A stretch of 64,000 bases of DNA, taken from PALSA-926 sp964476835. GTDB taxonomy: Bacteria; Pseudomonadota; Alphaproteobacteria; Micavibrionales; UBA2020. Of this stretch, positions 33,327 to 41,151 are shown one piece after another. The stretch lies in NCBI GenBank assembly GCA_964476835.1, contig CAYZCE010000001.1, positions 1 through 64,000 on the forward strand, given 5' to 3'. The notes under the pieces are model-generated. The model had not been told where the DNA came from. It did no database searches and saw only the letters and a program-made list of their open reading frames with translations. A program made the position numbers and the translations under genes. Positions within the stretch are counted from its first letter, which is position 1. Each line of letters opens with the position of its first letter.

Positions 33327-34394
33327 ATGTCCGATACGCGCCCGCATATTTTCTTCGACCTCGACGGCGTCCTCGGCGATTTCGACGGCCATGCCAAGGC
33401 GCAGGGCAAGTACGACGATAAGGGCAAGCTGGCGTGGGATGCGCTCGACTACAGGTGGTACGCGACGATGCCCGTGTACGACGGCGCGAAGGCGCTCTAC
33501 GACGCGGCATGCAAGCTGGGCGTCACCAAGTTCCTCACCGGGCCGATCCTGAACGAGGAATGCTATTCCGGCAAGGCGCGCTGGATCCAGAATTTCGTCT
33601 CTGAGCGCGGCAGGTTCATCCTGAACGATCTCATCATCTGTCCGAGCGGCGACAAGCACTACTTGGCGCGCGCCGGCCGCATCCTGATCGACGATCGCGC
33701 GAAAAACATCGAGGAATGGGTCGCCGCCGGCGGCATCGGCGTGCACCACACCGGCGACTTTGCCGAGACGCTGAAGAAGCTCAAAGCCGCCGTGGCCGCG
33801 TGCGCGCCCAAGCCCGCAGTGACGGCAGCGTCGCCGATGTTGGTGACCGTCGCGGGCCTCTCCGGTTCGGGCAAGACGACGCTGGCCGCGTCGCTTGCGA
33901 GCCAAGTCCCGAATGCGGTACACCTTGATGCCGACGTCATCCGCAAGGAAATGTTCGGCGTTTCGCCCACTACGCGCCTGCCGGTCGAGGCTTATACCGC
34001 CGAAGCGTCACAGAAGCTCGCAGAAGAAACCGGGCGCCGCGTCCGCCAGTATATCTCGGAAGGCAAGAACGTGATCGTCAGTGCGGCGCTGCTCTCGCAG
34101 GCCACGCGCGGGGCGCAGGAATTGCTGGCACAGGAATGCGGCGCGCGCTTCGTCGGCATCCACCTCGATGCCGACCTGCAAGTGCTGTTCGACCGTGTGG
34201 CGAGGCGCCAGAACGATGCATCCGATGCAGGCGTCGATATCGTGAAGATGCAGGCCGCGGGCAACGTGGCGGCGAACGATAATTGGGTGAAGGTCAACGC
34301 CAACCAGAAGCCGGAAGCCGTGCTGGCCGATGCGCTCAAGGTCATCGCAAGCGCGGGCAACGCCTCGGCAAAGCCAGACGCACTGAAGCCTTAA
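33327..34394 (+). CDS. HAD phosphatase fused to a P-loop kinase
   Basis: This 355-residue two-domain protein has an N-terminal half (about 1-155) that resembles 5'(3')-deoxyribonucleotidases: D11 and D13 in FFDLDGVLGDFD, FLTGPILNEE, and ILIDDRAKNIEEW as the metal-binding motif. The C-terminal half (about 168-340) is a kinase of the AAA_33/COG0645 kind, with Walker A GLSGSGKTT near 176-184, then HLDADVIRKEMFGVSPTTRL. The order phosphatase then kinase recalls polynucleotide kinase/phosphatase, but both halves belong to other subfamilies, so nucleotide or nucleic-acid end repair is only a hypothesis. It is transcribed alone and meets metC end to end. Confidence 0.85.
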   Translation: MSDTRPHIFFDLDGVLGDFDGHAKAQGKYDDKGKLAWDALDYRWYATMPVYDGAKALYDAACKLGVTKFLTGPILNEECYSGKARWIQNFVSERGRFILNDLIICPSGDKHYLARAGRILIDDRAKNIEEWVAAGGIGVHHTGDFAETLKKLKAAVAACAPKPAVTAASPMLVTVAGLSGSGKTTLAASLASQVPNAVHLDADVIRKEMFGVSPTTRLPVEAYTAEASQKLAEETGRRVRQYISEGKNVIVSAALLSQATRGAQELLAQECGARFVGIHLDADLQVLFDRVARRQNDASDAGVDIVKMQAAGNVAANDNWVKVNANQKPEAVLADALKVIASAGNASAKPDALKP

Positions 34395-35552
34395 TCAACC
34401 CAGTCTCTTGAAACCTTCTGCCAGTTCGGCCTTGAGGTCTTCCATGTCCTCGAAGCCGATGTGCAGGCGCAGGAAGAAGCCGTCTTCGGTGATCGGTTCC
34501 GCCGTGCGGTCGTGGTGCGGCTGCGCGGGGAAGCACAGCGATTCATAACCGCCCCAACTCGCGCCCATGTGAAAGAGATGGAAGCCGTCGAGCATCTTGC
34601 CGATCTTCTTGAGGTCGGTTTCCTTCAGCACGAAACCGAAGGTGCCCGAGGCGCCGCTGAACAGGCGCTTCCAGTTGCCATGTCCGGGGCAGGACGGCAG
34701 GGCCGGGTGCATGACGCGCTTCACGGCGGGCTGTTTCTCCAGCCACTGCGCGATCTCGAGCGCGCGTTTTTCATGTTCTTTCAGGCGCACTTCCAGCGTG
34801 CGCAAGCCCCGCAGGCCCAGGTAAAGTTCTTCCGATCCCGCGCAGAGGCCGAGGCGGCTCGCGGTCTTGCGCAGTTGTGCATGGGTCTTCTCGTTGCCCG
34901 ACACCACGCCGAGCATGACGTCGGAATGGCCCGAGATATACTTGGTCGCCGACATGACCGAGACGTCGATGCCGTTCGCGAGCGGCTTGAATAAAAGCGG
35001 CGTCGCCCAGCTGTTGTCGATGACGGTGATGATATTGCGCGCCTTAGCGGCCTTGGTCATGCCGGCGATGTCGCCGACCTCGAAGGTCAGGGAGCCGGGC
35101 GCTTCCATGAAGAGGATCGCTGTGTTCTTTCGGAACAGCTTCTCGATGTCGGCACCGATCATCGGCGGATAGAACTCTACGTCGACGCCGTGCGGCATCA
35201 GGGTTTCAACGCAGAACTTGCGGCCGGGACCGTAGACGTTGTCGGCGACCAGCACATGATCGCCCGCCTTAGTGAATGCCAGCAGCGCGACGGTGATCGC
35301 GGAAAGGCCCGAGCAGGTGGAGACACTGCCCGCCGCGCCCTCGAGCGCCGCGACGGCTTCCTCGAAGGCGGCGCTCGAGGGCGTGCCGTTGCGGCCGTAA
35401 TAAAAGGGCACGCTGTGCATGTCGCAGAATTCGGCGAAGGTGTTGAAGACGATGGTCGAGGCGCGGTGCGGCGGCGTGTTGACCACCCCGTGATAGGCCT
35501 TGGGGTTCGACCCCGCGTGCGTTAGGATGGTGCCTGTCTTCTTGCTCGACAT
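34395..35552 (-). CDS. metC: Cystathionine beta-lyase
   Basis: This PLP enzyme of the Cys/Met metabolism family cleaves cystathionine to homocysteine, pyruvate and ammonia. The 385 residues have CSGLSAITVALLAF, the PLP-binding region VIDNSWATPLLFKPL and the Schiff-base lysine in SATKYISGHSD. The frame is open 19 codons further upstream; the ATG at 35552 gives the normal N terminus (MSSKKTGTILTHAG). It follows the sulfurtransferase gene by five bases and ends the ftsE-led operon. Confidence 0.92.
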   Translation of the reverse strand: MSSKKTGTILTHAGSNPKAYHGVVNTPPHRASTIVFNTFAEFCDMHSVPFYYGRNGTPSSAAFEEAVAALEGAAGSVSTCSGLSAITVALLAFTKAGDHVLVADNVYGPGRKFCVETLMPHGVDVEFYPPMIGADIEKLFRKNTAILFMEAPGSLTFEVGDIAGMTKAAKARNIITVIDNSWATPLLFKPLANGIDVSVMSATKYISGHSDVMLGVVSGNEKTHAQLRKTASRLGLCAGSEELYLGLRGLRTLEVRLKEHEKRALEIAQWLEKQPAVKRVMHPALPSCPGHGNWKRLFSGASGTFGFVLKETDLKKIGKMLDGFHLFHMGASWGGYESLCFPAQPHHDRTAEPITEDGFFLRLHIGFEDMEDLKAELAEGFKRLG

Positions 35553-35557
35553 GTGTC

Positions 35558-36349
35558 TTATGCTCCGGTTGCTTTCGGCGTGGCGGGATCTGATCCCCAT
35601 TCGGTCCACGAGCCATCATATACCGCCGCGTCCGCGCGGCCAAGTTCGTAAAGGGCGAGCGCGATGACGCAGGCCGTCACGCCCGAGCCGCAGGAACAGG
35701 CGATTGCGCCCGCCGGCGGCTGCGGCAGCGCAGGCTTAGCCTTCAGCGTGCCGTCGGGATTGAGCAGCGTGGTGAACGGCAGGTTCTGTGCGCCCGGGAT
35801 ATGCCCGGCGCCCACGCCGGGACGCGGATCGGGCGCGAGGCCCTGGAAGCGCGGCGCATCGCGGGCGTCGAGCACGGTAAAATTCTTGTCCGTGATGTTC
35901 TTGTACATGTCGTCGCGCAGCTTCAGCAATTCGGGGCGGAAAGCGGCTTTGAAGGCGGCGGGTTTTGGCTGCGTATTCTTTTCCGCGATCGGCAATCCCG
36001 CGCGCAGCCAAGCAGGCAGGCCGCCGTCGAGCATGCGGACGTTGTCGTGGCCGTAGAGGCGGAACATCCACCATGCGCGCGCGGCGGCCATCGCCATGCC
36101 GCTGCGGTCGTAGACGACGACGGTGTCGGTGTTCGCGATGCCGAGCGCACCGACCTTGGCGGCGAACAGTTCGGGTGTGGGGATGGTGTGCGCGAAAGGC
36201 GCGCTTGGGTCGGCGATATCGTCGATATCAAAATCGACGGTGCCGGGGATGCCTTGCGCGGCGGGCGGCTGGTGAAAGCTGGCGTCGAGCAGCTTGACGG
36301 TGCCGAGAACCGCGCTCAGTTCCTGCGCGCTGATGAGGGCCGAGGTCAC
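35558..36349 (-). CDS. sseA: 3-mercaptopyruvate sulfurtransferase
   Basis: This protein has two rhodanese domains and transfers sulfur from 3-mercaptopyruvate to thiols or cyanide. The C-terminal domain has the active loop CSCGSGVTA, typical of mercaptopyruvate rather than thiosulfate enzymes. The N-terminal domain is inactive and about ten residues shorter than usual near residues 24-36. I choose the GTG at 36349 (GTGA overlap with the NUDIX stop) because it matches the family N terminus. An ATG at 36361 would add four residues. Its place beside metC suits sulfur amino acid metabolism. Confidence 0.87.
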   Translation of the reverse strand: MTSALISAQELSAVLGTVKLLDASFHQPPAAQGIPGTVDFDIDDIADPSAPFAHTIPTPELFAAKVGALGIANTDTVVVYDRSGMAMAAARAWWMFRLYGHDNVRMLDGGLPAWLRAGLPIAEKNTQPKPAAFKAAFRPELLKLRDDMYKNITDKNFTVLDARDAPRFQGLAPDPRPGVGAGHIPGAQNLPFTTLLNPDGTLKAKPALPQPPAGAIACSCGSGVTACVIALALYELGRADAAVYDGSWTEWGSDPATPKATGA

Positions 36350-36954
36350 GCGCCGCCCCATTTCTTCTTCAGGCGGTCATGGTGCCGCGCGAACCATTGC
36401 AGCGCGGTGACGGTGGCGCCGTTGGTGACCTCGCCGGCGTCCAGCATGCGGATCGCCTCGGTCGCGCCGATCAGGCAGGTGGTGATTTCTTCGCCTTCTT
36501 CCTCGACGCCGAAAGCGCCGGGCGCGGCCGCGTCGATGCGGCAGCAGTAAAGCAGCTGGATCTCGTCGGTGCCGCCGGGGCTCGGGTAGACTTTGGCGAT
36601 GAATTCGATGTCGCGTATCTTGCAGCCGGTTTCTTCGTCGGCTTCGCGGTGCAGGGCTTCTTCCGGCTTTTCGCCCTCGTCGATCATGCCGGCGCAGCAT
36701 TCGAGCAGCCACGGGTTGGGGTCGCCCGCCACCCAGGCGCCGACGCGGAATTGCTCGTTGAACAAAATCTGGTCTGTCGCGGGCATGTAGAGCAGGCCGA
36801 CAACGGCGGTGCCGGTGTAATACATCTCGCGCTGCATCGGCGCGGCGTAGCCGTCGTGCACGCGGCTCTTGTGCTGCAGCACGATGGTTTCGAGGCTGTG
36901 CCAGCCTTCGAACTCGACCTTGCGAGAGATGACCTTGGCGTTATCGTCGCTCAT
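36346..36954 (-). CDS. NUDIX hydrolase (ADP-ribose pyrophosphatase-like)
   Basis: This 202-residue NUDIX enzyme probably hydrolyses ADP-ribose or a related nucleoside diphosphate sugar. The Nudix box fits the consensus at residues 89-110 (G89, E95, R103, E104, E107, E108, G110). The upstream strand pattern EMYYTGTAVVGLLY and FNEQFRVGA resembles NudF-type proteins. The ATG overlaps the plsC stop (ATGA). Confidence 0.88.
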   Translation of the reverse strand: MSDDNAKVISRKVEFEGWHSLETIVLQHKSRVHDGYAAPMQREMYYTGTAVVGLLYMPATDQILFNEQFRVGAWVAGDPNPWLLECCAGMIDEGEKPEEALHREADEETGCKIRDIEFIAKVYPSPGGTDEIQLLYCCRIDAAAPGAFGVEEEGEEITTCLIGATEAIRMLDAGEVTNGATVTALQWFARHHDRLKKKWGGA

Positions 36955-37694
36955 GCGTATTTTTCCTGTGCTTCGGCAACCAGCTTGTCGGTCGCGGCTT
37001 CTGTTGCTTTCTCAAGGCGTTCCATCATCTGCAGCGGCGGCGTGCCGACGGGAATCGGGGCCAAGAACTCGAACACGATCACGCCCGGCTTGCGCATGAA
37101 GGTATTGCGTCCCCAGAACACGCCGGAATTGAGCGCGACCGGCACGACGGGCACCTTGAGGTCTTTGTAGAGCTTGGCGAGGCCGACCTTGTATTCGCGT
37201 TTCGCGCCGACGGCGACGCGCGTGCCTTGCGGGAAAATGATGACCGGGCGGCCGTCATCCATCGCGCGGCGGCAGCCTTGCGCCATTTTCTCCATCGCCT
37301 GCTTGCCGGAGGAACGGTCGATCGGCACTTGCCCCATGCTGGGGAAGTACCAGCCGAAGACGGGAATGCGCGACAGCTCGCGCTTGAGGATGATGACGGG
37401 ATAGCCGAGGCGCTTGATGAAGGGGAATTTCAGCGTCTCGAAGGCCGACTGGTGCTTGGCGGCGAGGATGTAGTTGCCGTCCTTGGGCAGGTTTTCCAAC
37501 CCGCGGAACTCCAGCGTGATGCCCATGATGTATTTCTCGATAAACGACATGTAGCGGCCGAACGTATGTGCGACGCACGACGTGCACATCTTGCGCGGCA
37601 GCGGCAGCGTCCAGACGAGGAACAGGCTCCAGAACGTCACGCCGCCGATGTAGAAGATGTTGAACAGGAAAGAGCGCAGGAAGTGTTTTCTCAT
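36951..37694 (-). CDS. plsC: 1-acyl-sn-glycerol-3-phosphate acyltransferase
   Basis: This membrane enzyme acylates lysophosphatidic acid in phospholipid synthesis. The 247 residues have an N-terminal hydrophobic helix. The acceptor motif is KHQSAFE, so HX4E in place of HX4D, which occurs in alphaproteobacterial members. The usual FPEGTR motif reads FPQGTR. The open frame extends upstream into the YdcF-like gene, but the ATG at 37694 overlapping its stop (TGATG) is the likely start. Confidence 0.9.
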   Translation of the reverse strand: MRKHFLRSFLFNIFYIGGVTFWSLFLVWTLPLPRKMCTSCVAHTFGRYMSFIEKYIMGITLEFRGLENLPKDGNYILAAKHQSAFETLKFPFIKRLGYPVIILKRELSRIPVFGWYFPSMGQVPIDRSSGKQAMEKMAQGCRRAMDDGRPVIIFPQGTRVAVGAKREYKVGLAKLYKDLKVPVVPVALNSGVFWGRNTFMRKPGVIVFEFLAPIPVGTPPLQMMERLEKATEAATDKLVAEAQEKYA

Positions 37695-38299
37695 CAGGTC
37701 CTCCAGTGCAGCAGGCCGTGGGCGGCGTAGGCTGCGATGTATTTGGTGTATTCGCGCAGGACGAGGCTGCGCGTCGGCGGGTCGCGCCACCACACGCCGA
37801 TGTCGAGGCGGCCGGGCGAGACGGGATAGGGGACGATCTTCAACCCCGGATCGCGCAGCTCGAATTCCAGCAGCGCGCGGCGGATGTGGTAGTTGGAAGT
37901 GACGAGGTAGATGGAGCGAAAGCCCTGTTCCTTCAGCCATGCCGTCGTCTCGTTCGCGTTGCCGACGGTGTTGTCGGCGGAAAAGCCGAGCGCGACGCAG
38001 CAATCGAGGCTGCCCTGCGGTTCGCTGCGCCAGAGCTTGAGCAGGTGGCTGATTTCGTTGCCGCGGTAGACGCCGGAGATAAACAGCTTTTTGCCGTAGC
38101 CTTTTTCCAGCAAGTCGAAGCCCGCGTCGATGCGGTTGGTGCCGCCGGTCAGCACGACGACGGCGTCGAGCTTCTCCTCTGCCGCGGCGGGCAGCGCGAG
38201 CGCGTCCTTGACGAAGGCGTGCAGGCCCGCGGCGTATGCGGATATCGCCACCGCGAACACTAGCGCGATCAGGGAACGGGAATAACGGCGCGGTGTCAT
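37694..38299 (-). CDS. YdcF/DUF218 family protein
   Basis: This 201-residue protein has one N-terminal transmembrane segment (about 8-27) and a DUF218 domain: LDAVVVLTGGTNRIDAG, then YGKKLFISGV, SADNTVGNANETTAWL and VTSNYHIRRALLEF. Such proteins (SanA/ElyC-like) are associated with envelope functions, but their biochemical role is poorly defined. It overlaps ftsX by four bases. Confidence 0.87.
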   Translation of the reverse strand: MTPRRYSRSLIALVFAVAISAYAAGLHAFVKDALALPAAAEEKLDAVVVLTGGTNRIDAGFDLLEKGYGKKLFISGVYRGNEISHLLKLWRSEPQGSLDCCVALGFSADNTVGNANETTAWLKEQGFRSIYLVTSNYHIRRALLEFELRDPGLKIVPYPVSPGRLDIGVWWRDPPTRSLVLREYTKYIAAYAAHGLLHWRT

Positions 38300-39219
38300 G
38301 ACAATTTGTGCAGTTCCCTGAGCGCTGTCGCCTGCGCGGTCAGGTGCGCGATGACGCTGCCCGCCGCGATGGGCGAGAGGACGAGAAGCGCCCATTGCCA
38401 GACGGGCAAGCGCCAGTCGGCCAGCACGCGCATGTCGAAGGCGTGGGTGATGGCGCCGATGGCGGCGATCGTCGCGACGGTGGCGACAAGGCCGAAAACC
38501 GCGCCCTTGATCGTGCCCTTGAGCGTATGGCGGCGGAACTGGCGCGCGATGTATTCGTCGCTGGCGCCGATCAGGTGCAGCGTCTCGACCTCAGGCTGGT
38601 GAATCAGCAGCTTGGCGCGGACAATCCCTGAGATTGCCACCACCGCCAGCGCCAGAATGACGCCGGTGAGCAGGTAGACGAAGAGCACGGACGTGTTGAC
38701 CAGCGCCTTGACGTCGTCGAGCGTGTCGCTGTGGCTGTCGATGACGGCGCCGGGCGCGATGTTTTTAATGTCGGCCTGCAGCTGCGCCGCGTCCGCGCCG
38801 GCGGCGAGCTTGATGTCGATCAGCGCGGGCAGGGGCAACGTGTCGAGCGCCGCGCCCTGGCCCATCCATGGTTCGATCAGCGCGCGAATGTCGTTGTCGG
38901 AAAGGCGCTTGGCCGCGCTGACGTCCTGGCGGTCCTTGAGCATGGAAAGGACCTGGTTGACGCTGTCGTCGAACTTGTCCTGCGCCTTTGGCGTGGGCTT
39001 GGCGCCGTCGGCGGACGTCATCGGCGGCTTCATCTCCACCGTCAGGGTGCCGGAAATGCCGGTGACCCAGTTCTTGGTGATGCCCGAAAGGCCGATGTTG
39101 GCGATGAGCGCCAGCGTGACGAAGAAGACCATCAGCCCGGTGACGAGGCTGACCAAGTGCGCGCCGACGCCTTCGTCGAGCGCGATGTCGTAGACGTATT
39201 TGCGGGTGTTGCCGGACAT
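38296..39219 (-). CDS. ftsX: Cell division permease-like protein FtsX
   Basis: This membrane partner of FtsE couples the divisome to peptidoglycan hydrolase activation. The 307 residues have a cytoplasmic N terminus, a helix near 22-45, a periplasmic domain with proline/aspartate-rich stretches, then three helices near 190-215, 245-270 and 280-300. The upstream in-frame extension is rejected. The ATG at 39219, two bases after the ftsE stop codon region, gives a normal N terminus. Confidence 0.92.
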   Translation of the reverse strand: MSGNTRKYVYDIALDEGVGAHLVSLVTGLMVFFVTLALIANIGLSGITKNWVTGISGTLTVEMKPPMTSADGAKPTPKAQDKFDDSVNQVLSMLKDRQDVSAAKRLSDNDIRALIEPWMGQGAALDTLPLPALIDIKLAAGADAAQLQADIKNIAPGAVIDSHSDTLDDVKALVNTSVLFVYLLTGVILALAVVAISGIVRAKLLIHQPEVETLHLIGASDEYIARQFRRHTLKGTIKGAVFGLVATVATIAAIGAITHAFDMRVLADWRLPVWQWALLVLSPIAAGSVIAHLTAQATALRELHKLS

Positions 39220-39220
39220 G

Positions 39221-39907
39221 TCAGGCCGCCTTGGGATGGGAATGGGGGAGGACCTGCAGCATGCCCTTTTCAAGGCGCAGCTGCGGGTGCGGGAAGCGGC
39301 GCACGATGTTCTCGTCGTGCGTCGCGATGACGACGGTGGTGCCGTGGCGGTTCAGCTCCTCGAACAGGGTGAGGAGCTTGACGCCGATGACTTCGTCGAC
39401 GTTGCCGGTCGGCTCGTCGGCCAGCAGCAGCTTGGGGCGGCTGATGATCGCGCGGGCGACGGCGACGCGCTGCTGTTCGCCGCCCGAAAGCGTGGCGGGA
39501 CGCGCGTCCATCTTGTCGCCGAGGTCGACCCACTTCAGCAGCTCGGTCACGTTCTTGGTCACATGCTGTTCCTCGACTCCCGCGACGCGCAGCGGCAGCG
39601 CCACGTTGTCGAAAGCGGAGAGGTGGCCGAGCAGGCGGAAGTCCTGGAACACCACGCCGATCTGGCGGCGGATCTCTGGCATGTGGCGGCGCGGCACGGT
39701 GGAGAGGTCGCGCCCGAACATCGAGACGACGCCGCGCGTCGGCTTCTGTCCGGCGTAGAGCAGCTTCATCAGCGAGGTCTTGCCCGCGCCGCTCTGCCCG
39801 GTGAGGAAGTGGAAGGAACCGGCTTCCAGCTCGAAGTCGACATCGCGCAAGATTTCAGTGCCTTCGGCGTAGCGCAGGCCGACGTTGGTGAATTTGACCA
39901 GAGACAT
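39221..39907 (-). CDS. ftsE: Cell division ATP-binding protein FtsE
   Basis: This ATPase of the FtsEX complex has 228 residues. Walker A GQSGAGKT is at 37-44, the signature is LSGGEQQRVAVARA and Walker B is LLLADEPTGNVD. The ATG at 39907 has a GGAAAG ribosome-binding site at proper distance; the ATG five codons upstream (39922) does not. It heads a seven-gene run (ftsE to metC) joined by overlaps or gaps of at most five bases. Confidence 0.94.
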   Translation of the reverse strand: MSLVKFTNVGLRYAEGTEILRDVDFELEAGSFHFLTGQSGAGKTSLMKLLYAGQKPTRGVVSMFGRDLSTVPRRHMPEIRRQIGVVFQDFRLLGHLSAFDNVALPLRVAGVEEQHVTKNVTELLKWVDLGDKMDARPATLSGGEQQRVAVARAIISRPKLLLADEPTGNVDEVIGVKLLTLFEELNRHGTTVVIATHDENIVRRFPHPQLRLEKGMLQVLPHSHPKAA

Positions 39908-40014
39908 GCGTCTTTCCGTCATTCTGTTAAAACAAGGAGTGGCTTATCATAGCAGTAAAAAGTGCTTATTTGTAAGTGAGAATCTGCTATCGTTTGATAG
40001 ACATAAGGGAGTGA

Positions 40015-40788
40015 ATGGGCGAAATGATCCTGGTCTGCCCGCAATGCCAGTCGCAGTACAACCTCGACGCCACGAAGCTGGGCGCGCATGGCCGCACGGT
40101 GCGTTGCGCGTCGTGCCATCACACGTGGTTCCAGGAAGTCGAGGCGCCCGTTGAGCAAGCGCCCGAGGAACAGGCACAGGGCGAAAAGGTTTTCGACGAG
40201 ATTTTGTCCGAAGTGAGCGCCGCCGCCGTCGGCGCGCCTGAAGCCGTCATTCCGCGCATCGAAGAACCTGCGCCCGAATCCGACGCCAGCCCCATGCGCC
40301 GCATCGACGCGGCTTTGCCGCCGCCGTCGGTCATCACGCACAATCCTTTTGGCGTCGGCGCGTCGGCGTTTGGCATTTTGGCCCTGGTGCTGATGGTCTC
40401 GGTCACGTTGGCGCTGATGATCGTGGCGCGCAACGGCGTCGCGCGGCACTGGCCGCAGACGGCGCTCTTGTACAAGACGCTCGGCCTGCAGGTGAAGGTG
40501 CCCGGCGAGGGTTTCCGCCTCGGCGATATCGCGGCGGAACAGCGGATCGACCATGACGGTAGCGTGCTGGTCGTCGAGGGAAAAGTCACCAACATGACGG
40601 AACAGGCACTCGATTATCCGTCGCTGTCGGTCGAGCTGCGCGACGCAAAGCAGGTGCTGGTGCGCCAGTGGAACGTCGATCCCGGCGTGTCGCGCATCGC
40701 TTCGGGCGAGACGGCGCCACTGATGCTGCAGCTCCAGGGCGCGCGGGCGGAAGGCAAGACCGTCTCCGTGCGCGTGCGGGGGGATTGA
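40015..40788 (+). CDS. Zinc-ribbon (MJ0042) and DUF3426-like membrane protein
   Basis: This 257-residue protein has an N-terminal MJ0042-type zinc ribbon with C8, C11, C31 and C34, a proline/glutamate-rich linker and one transmembrane helix near 115-138. The C-terminal domain resembles DUF3426 (VVEGKVTNMTEQALDYPSLSVEL). It is regularly found divergent from ftsE in alphaproteobacteria. Function is unknown; the layout suggests a cytoplasmic ribbon and a periplasmic domain. An ATG at 40024 is an alternative start. The stop overlaps the cpdR-like ATG by one base. Confidence 0.85.
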   Translation: MGEMILVCPQCQSQYNLDATKLGAHGRTVRCASCHHTWFQEVEAPVEQAPEEQAQGEKVFDEILSEVSAAAVGAPEAVIPRIEEPAPESDASPMRRIDAALPPPSVITHNPFGVGASAFGILALVLMVSVTLALMIVARNGVARHWPQTALLYKTLGLQVKVPGEGFRLGDIAAEQRIDHDGSVLVVEGKVTNMTEQALDYPSLSVELRDAKQVLVRQWNVDPGVSRIASGETAPLMLQLQGARAEGKTVSVRVRGD

Positions 40789-41150
40789 TGGGCAAGAAGA
40801 TTTTAGTGGCGGATGACGAACCTTCGGTGCGCGAATTCGTGACCCGCGCGCTGCAGCACGCCGGTTTCGACGTCACCGCTGTCGGCGACGGCGATGCGGC
40901 GCTCGAGGCGCTTGGGATTGGAACTTACGACCTGCTGCTCACCGACATCGTCATGCCCGACATGGACGGCATCGCGCTTGCGCTCAAGGTCGCGAAAGAC
41001 TATCCGCAAACGAAGATCGTCATGATGTCCGGCTACGCCAACCAGCGCCAGCGCGCGCACAACCTCGACTTTCTCGCGCACGAGGTCATCAGCAAGCCTT
41101 TCACGCTCGACGACATCATCGGGCGCATCGGCGCGGTGCTGGCGGCCTAA
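40788..41150 (+). CDS. cpdR: CpdR-like single-domain response regulator
   Basis: This 120-residue receiver without an output domain has phosphoacceptor D53 in LLLTDIVMPDMDG, acidic D9 and D10, and the conserved lysine in VISKPF. Length, sequence and the neighbourhood of ftsEX match CpdR, the adaptor that in Caulobacter controls ClpXP location and proteolysis through the CckA-ChpT phosphorelay. The stop is one base from the convergent TIGR02302 gene. Confidence 0.88.
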   Translation: MGKKILVADDEPSVREFVTRALQHAGFDVTAVGDGDAALEALGIGTYDLLLTDIVMPDMDGIALALKVAKDYPQTKIVMMSGYANQRQRAHNLDFLAHEVISKPFTLDDIIGRIGAVLAA

Positions 41151-41151
41151 G

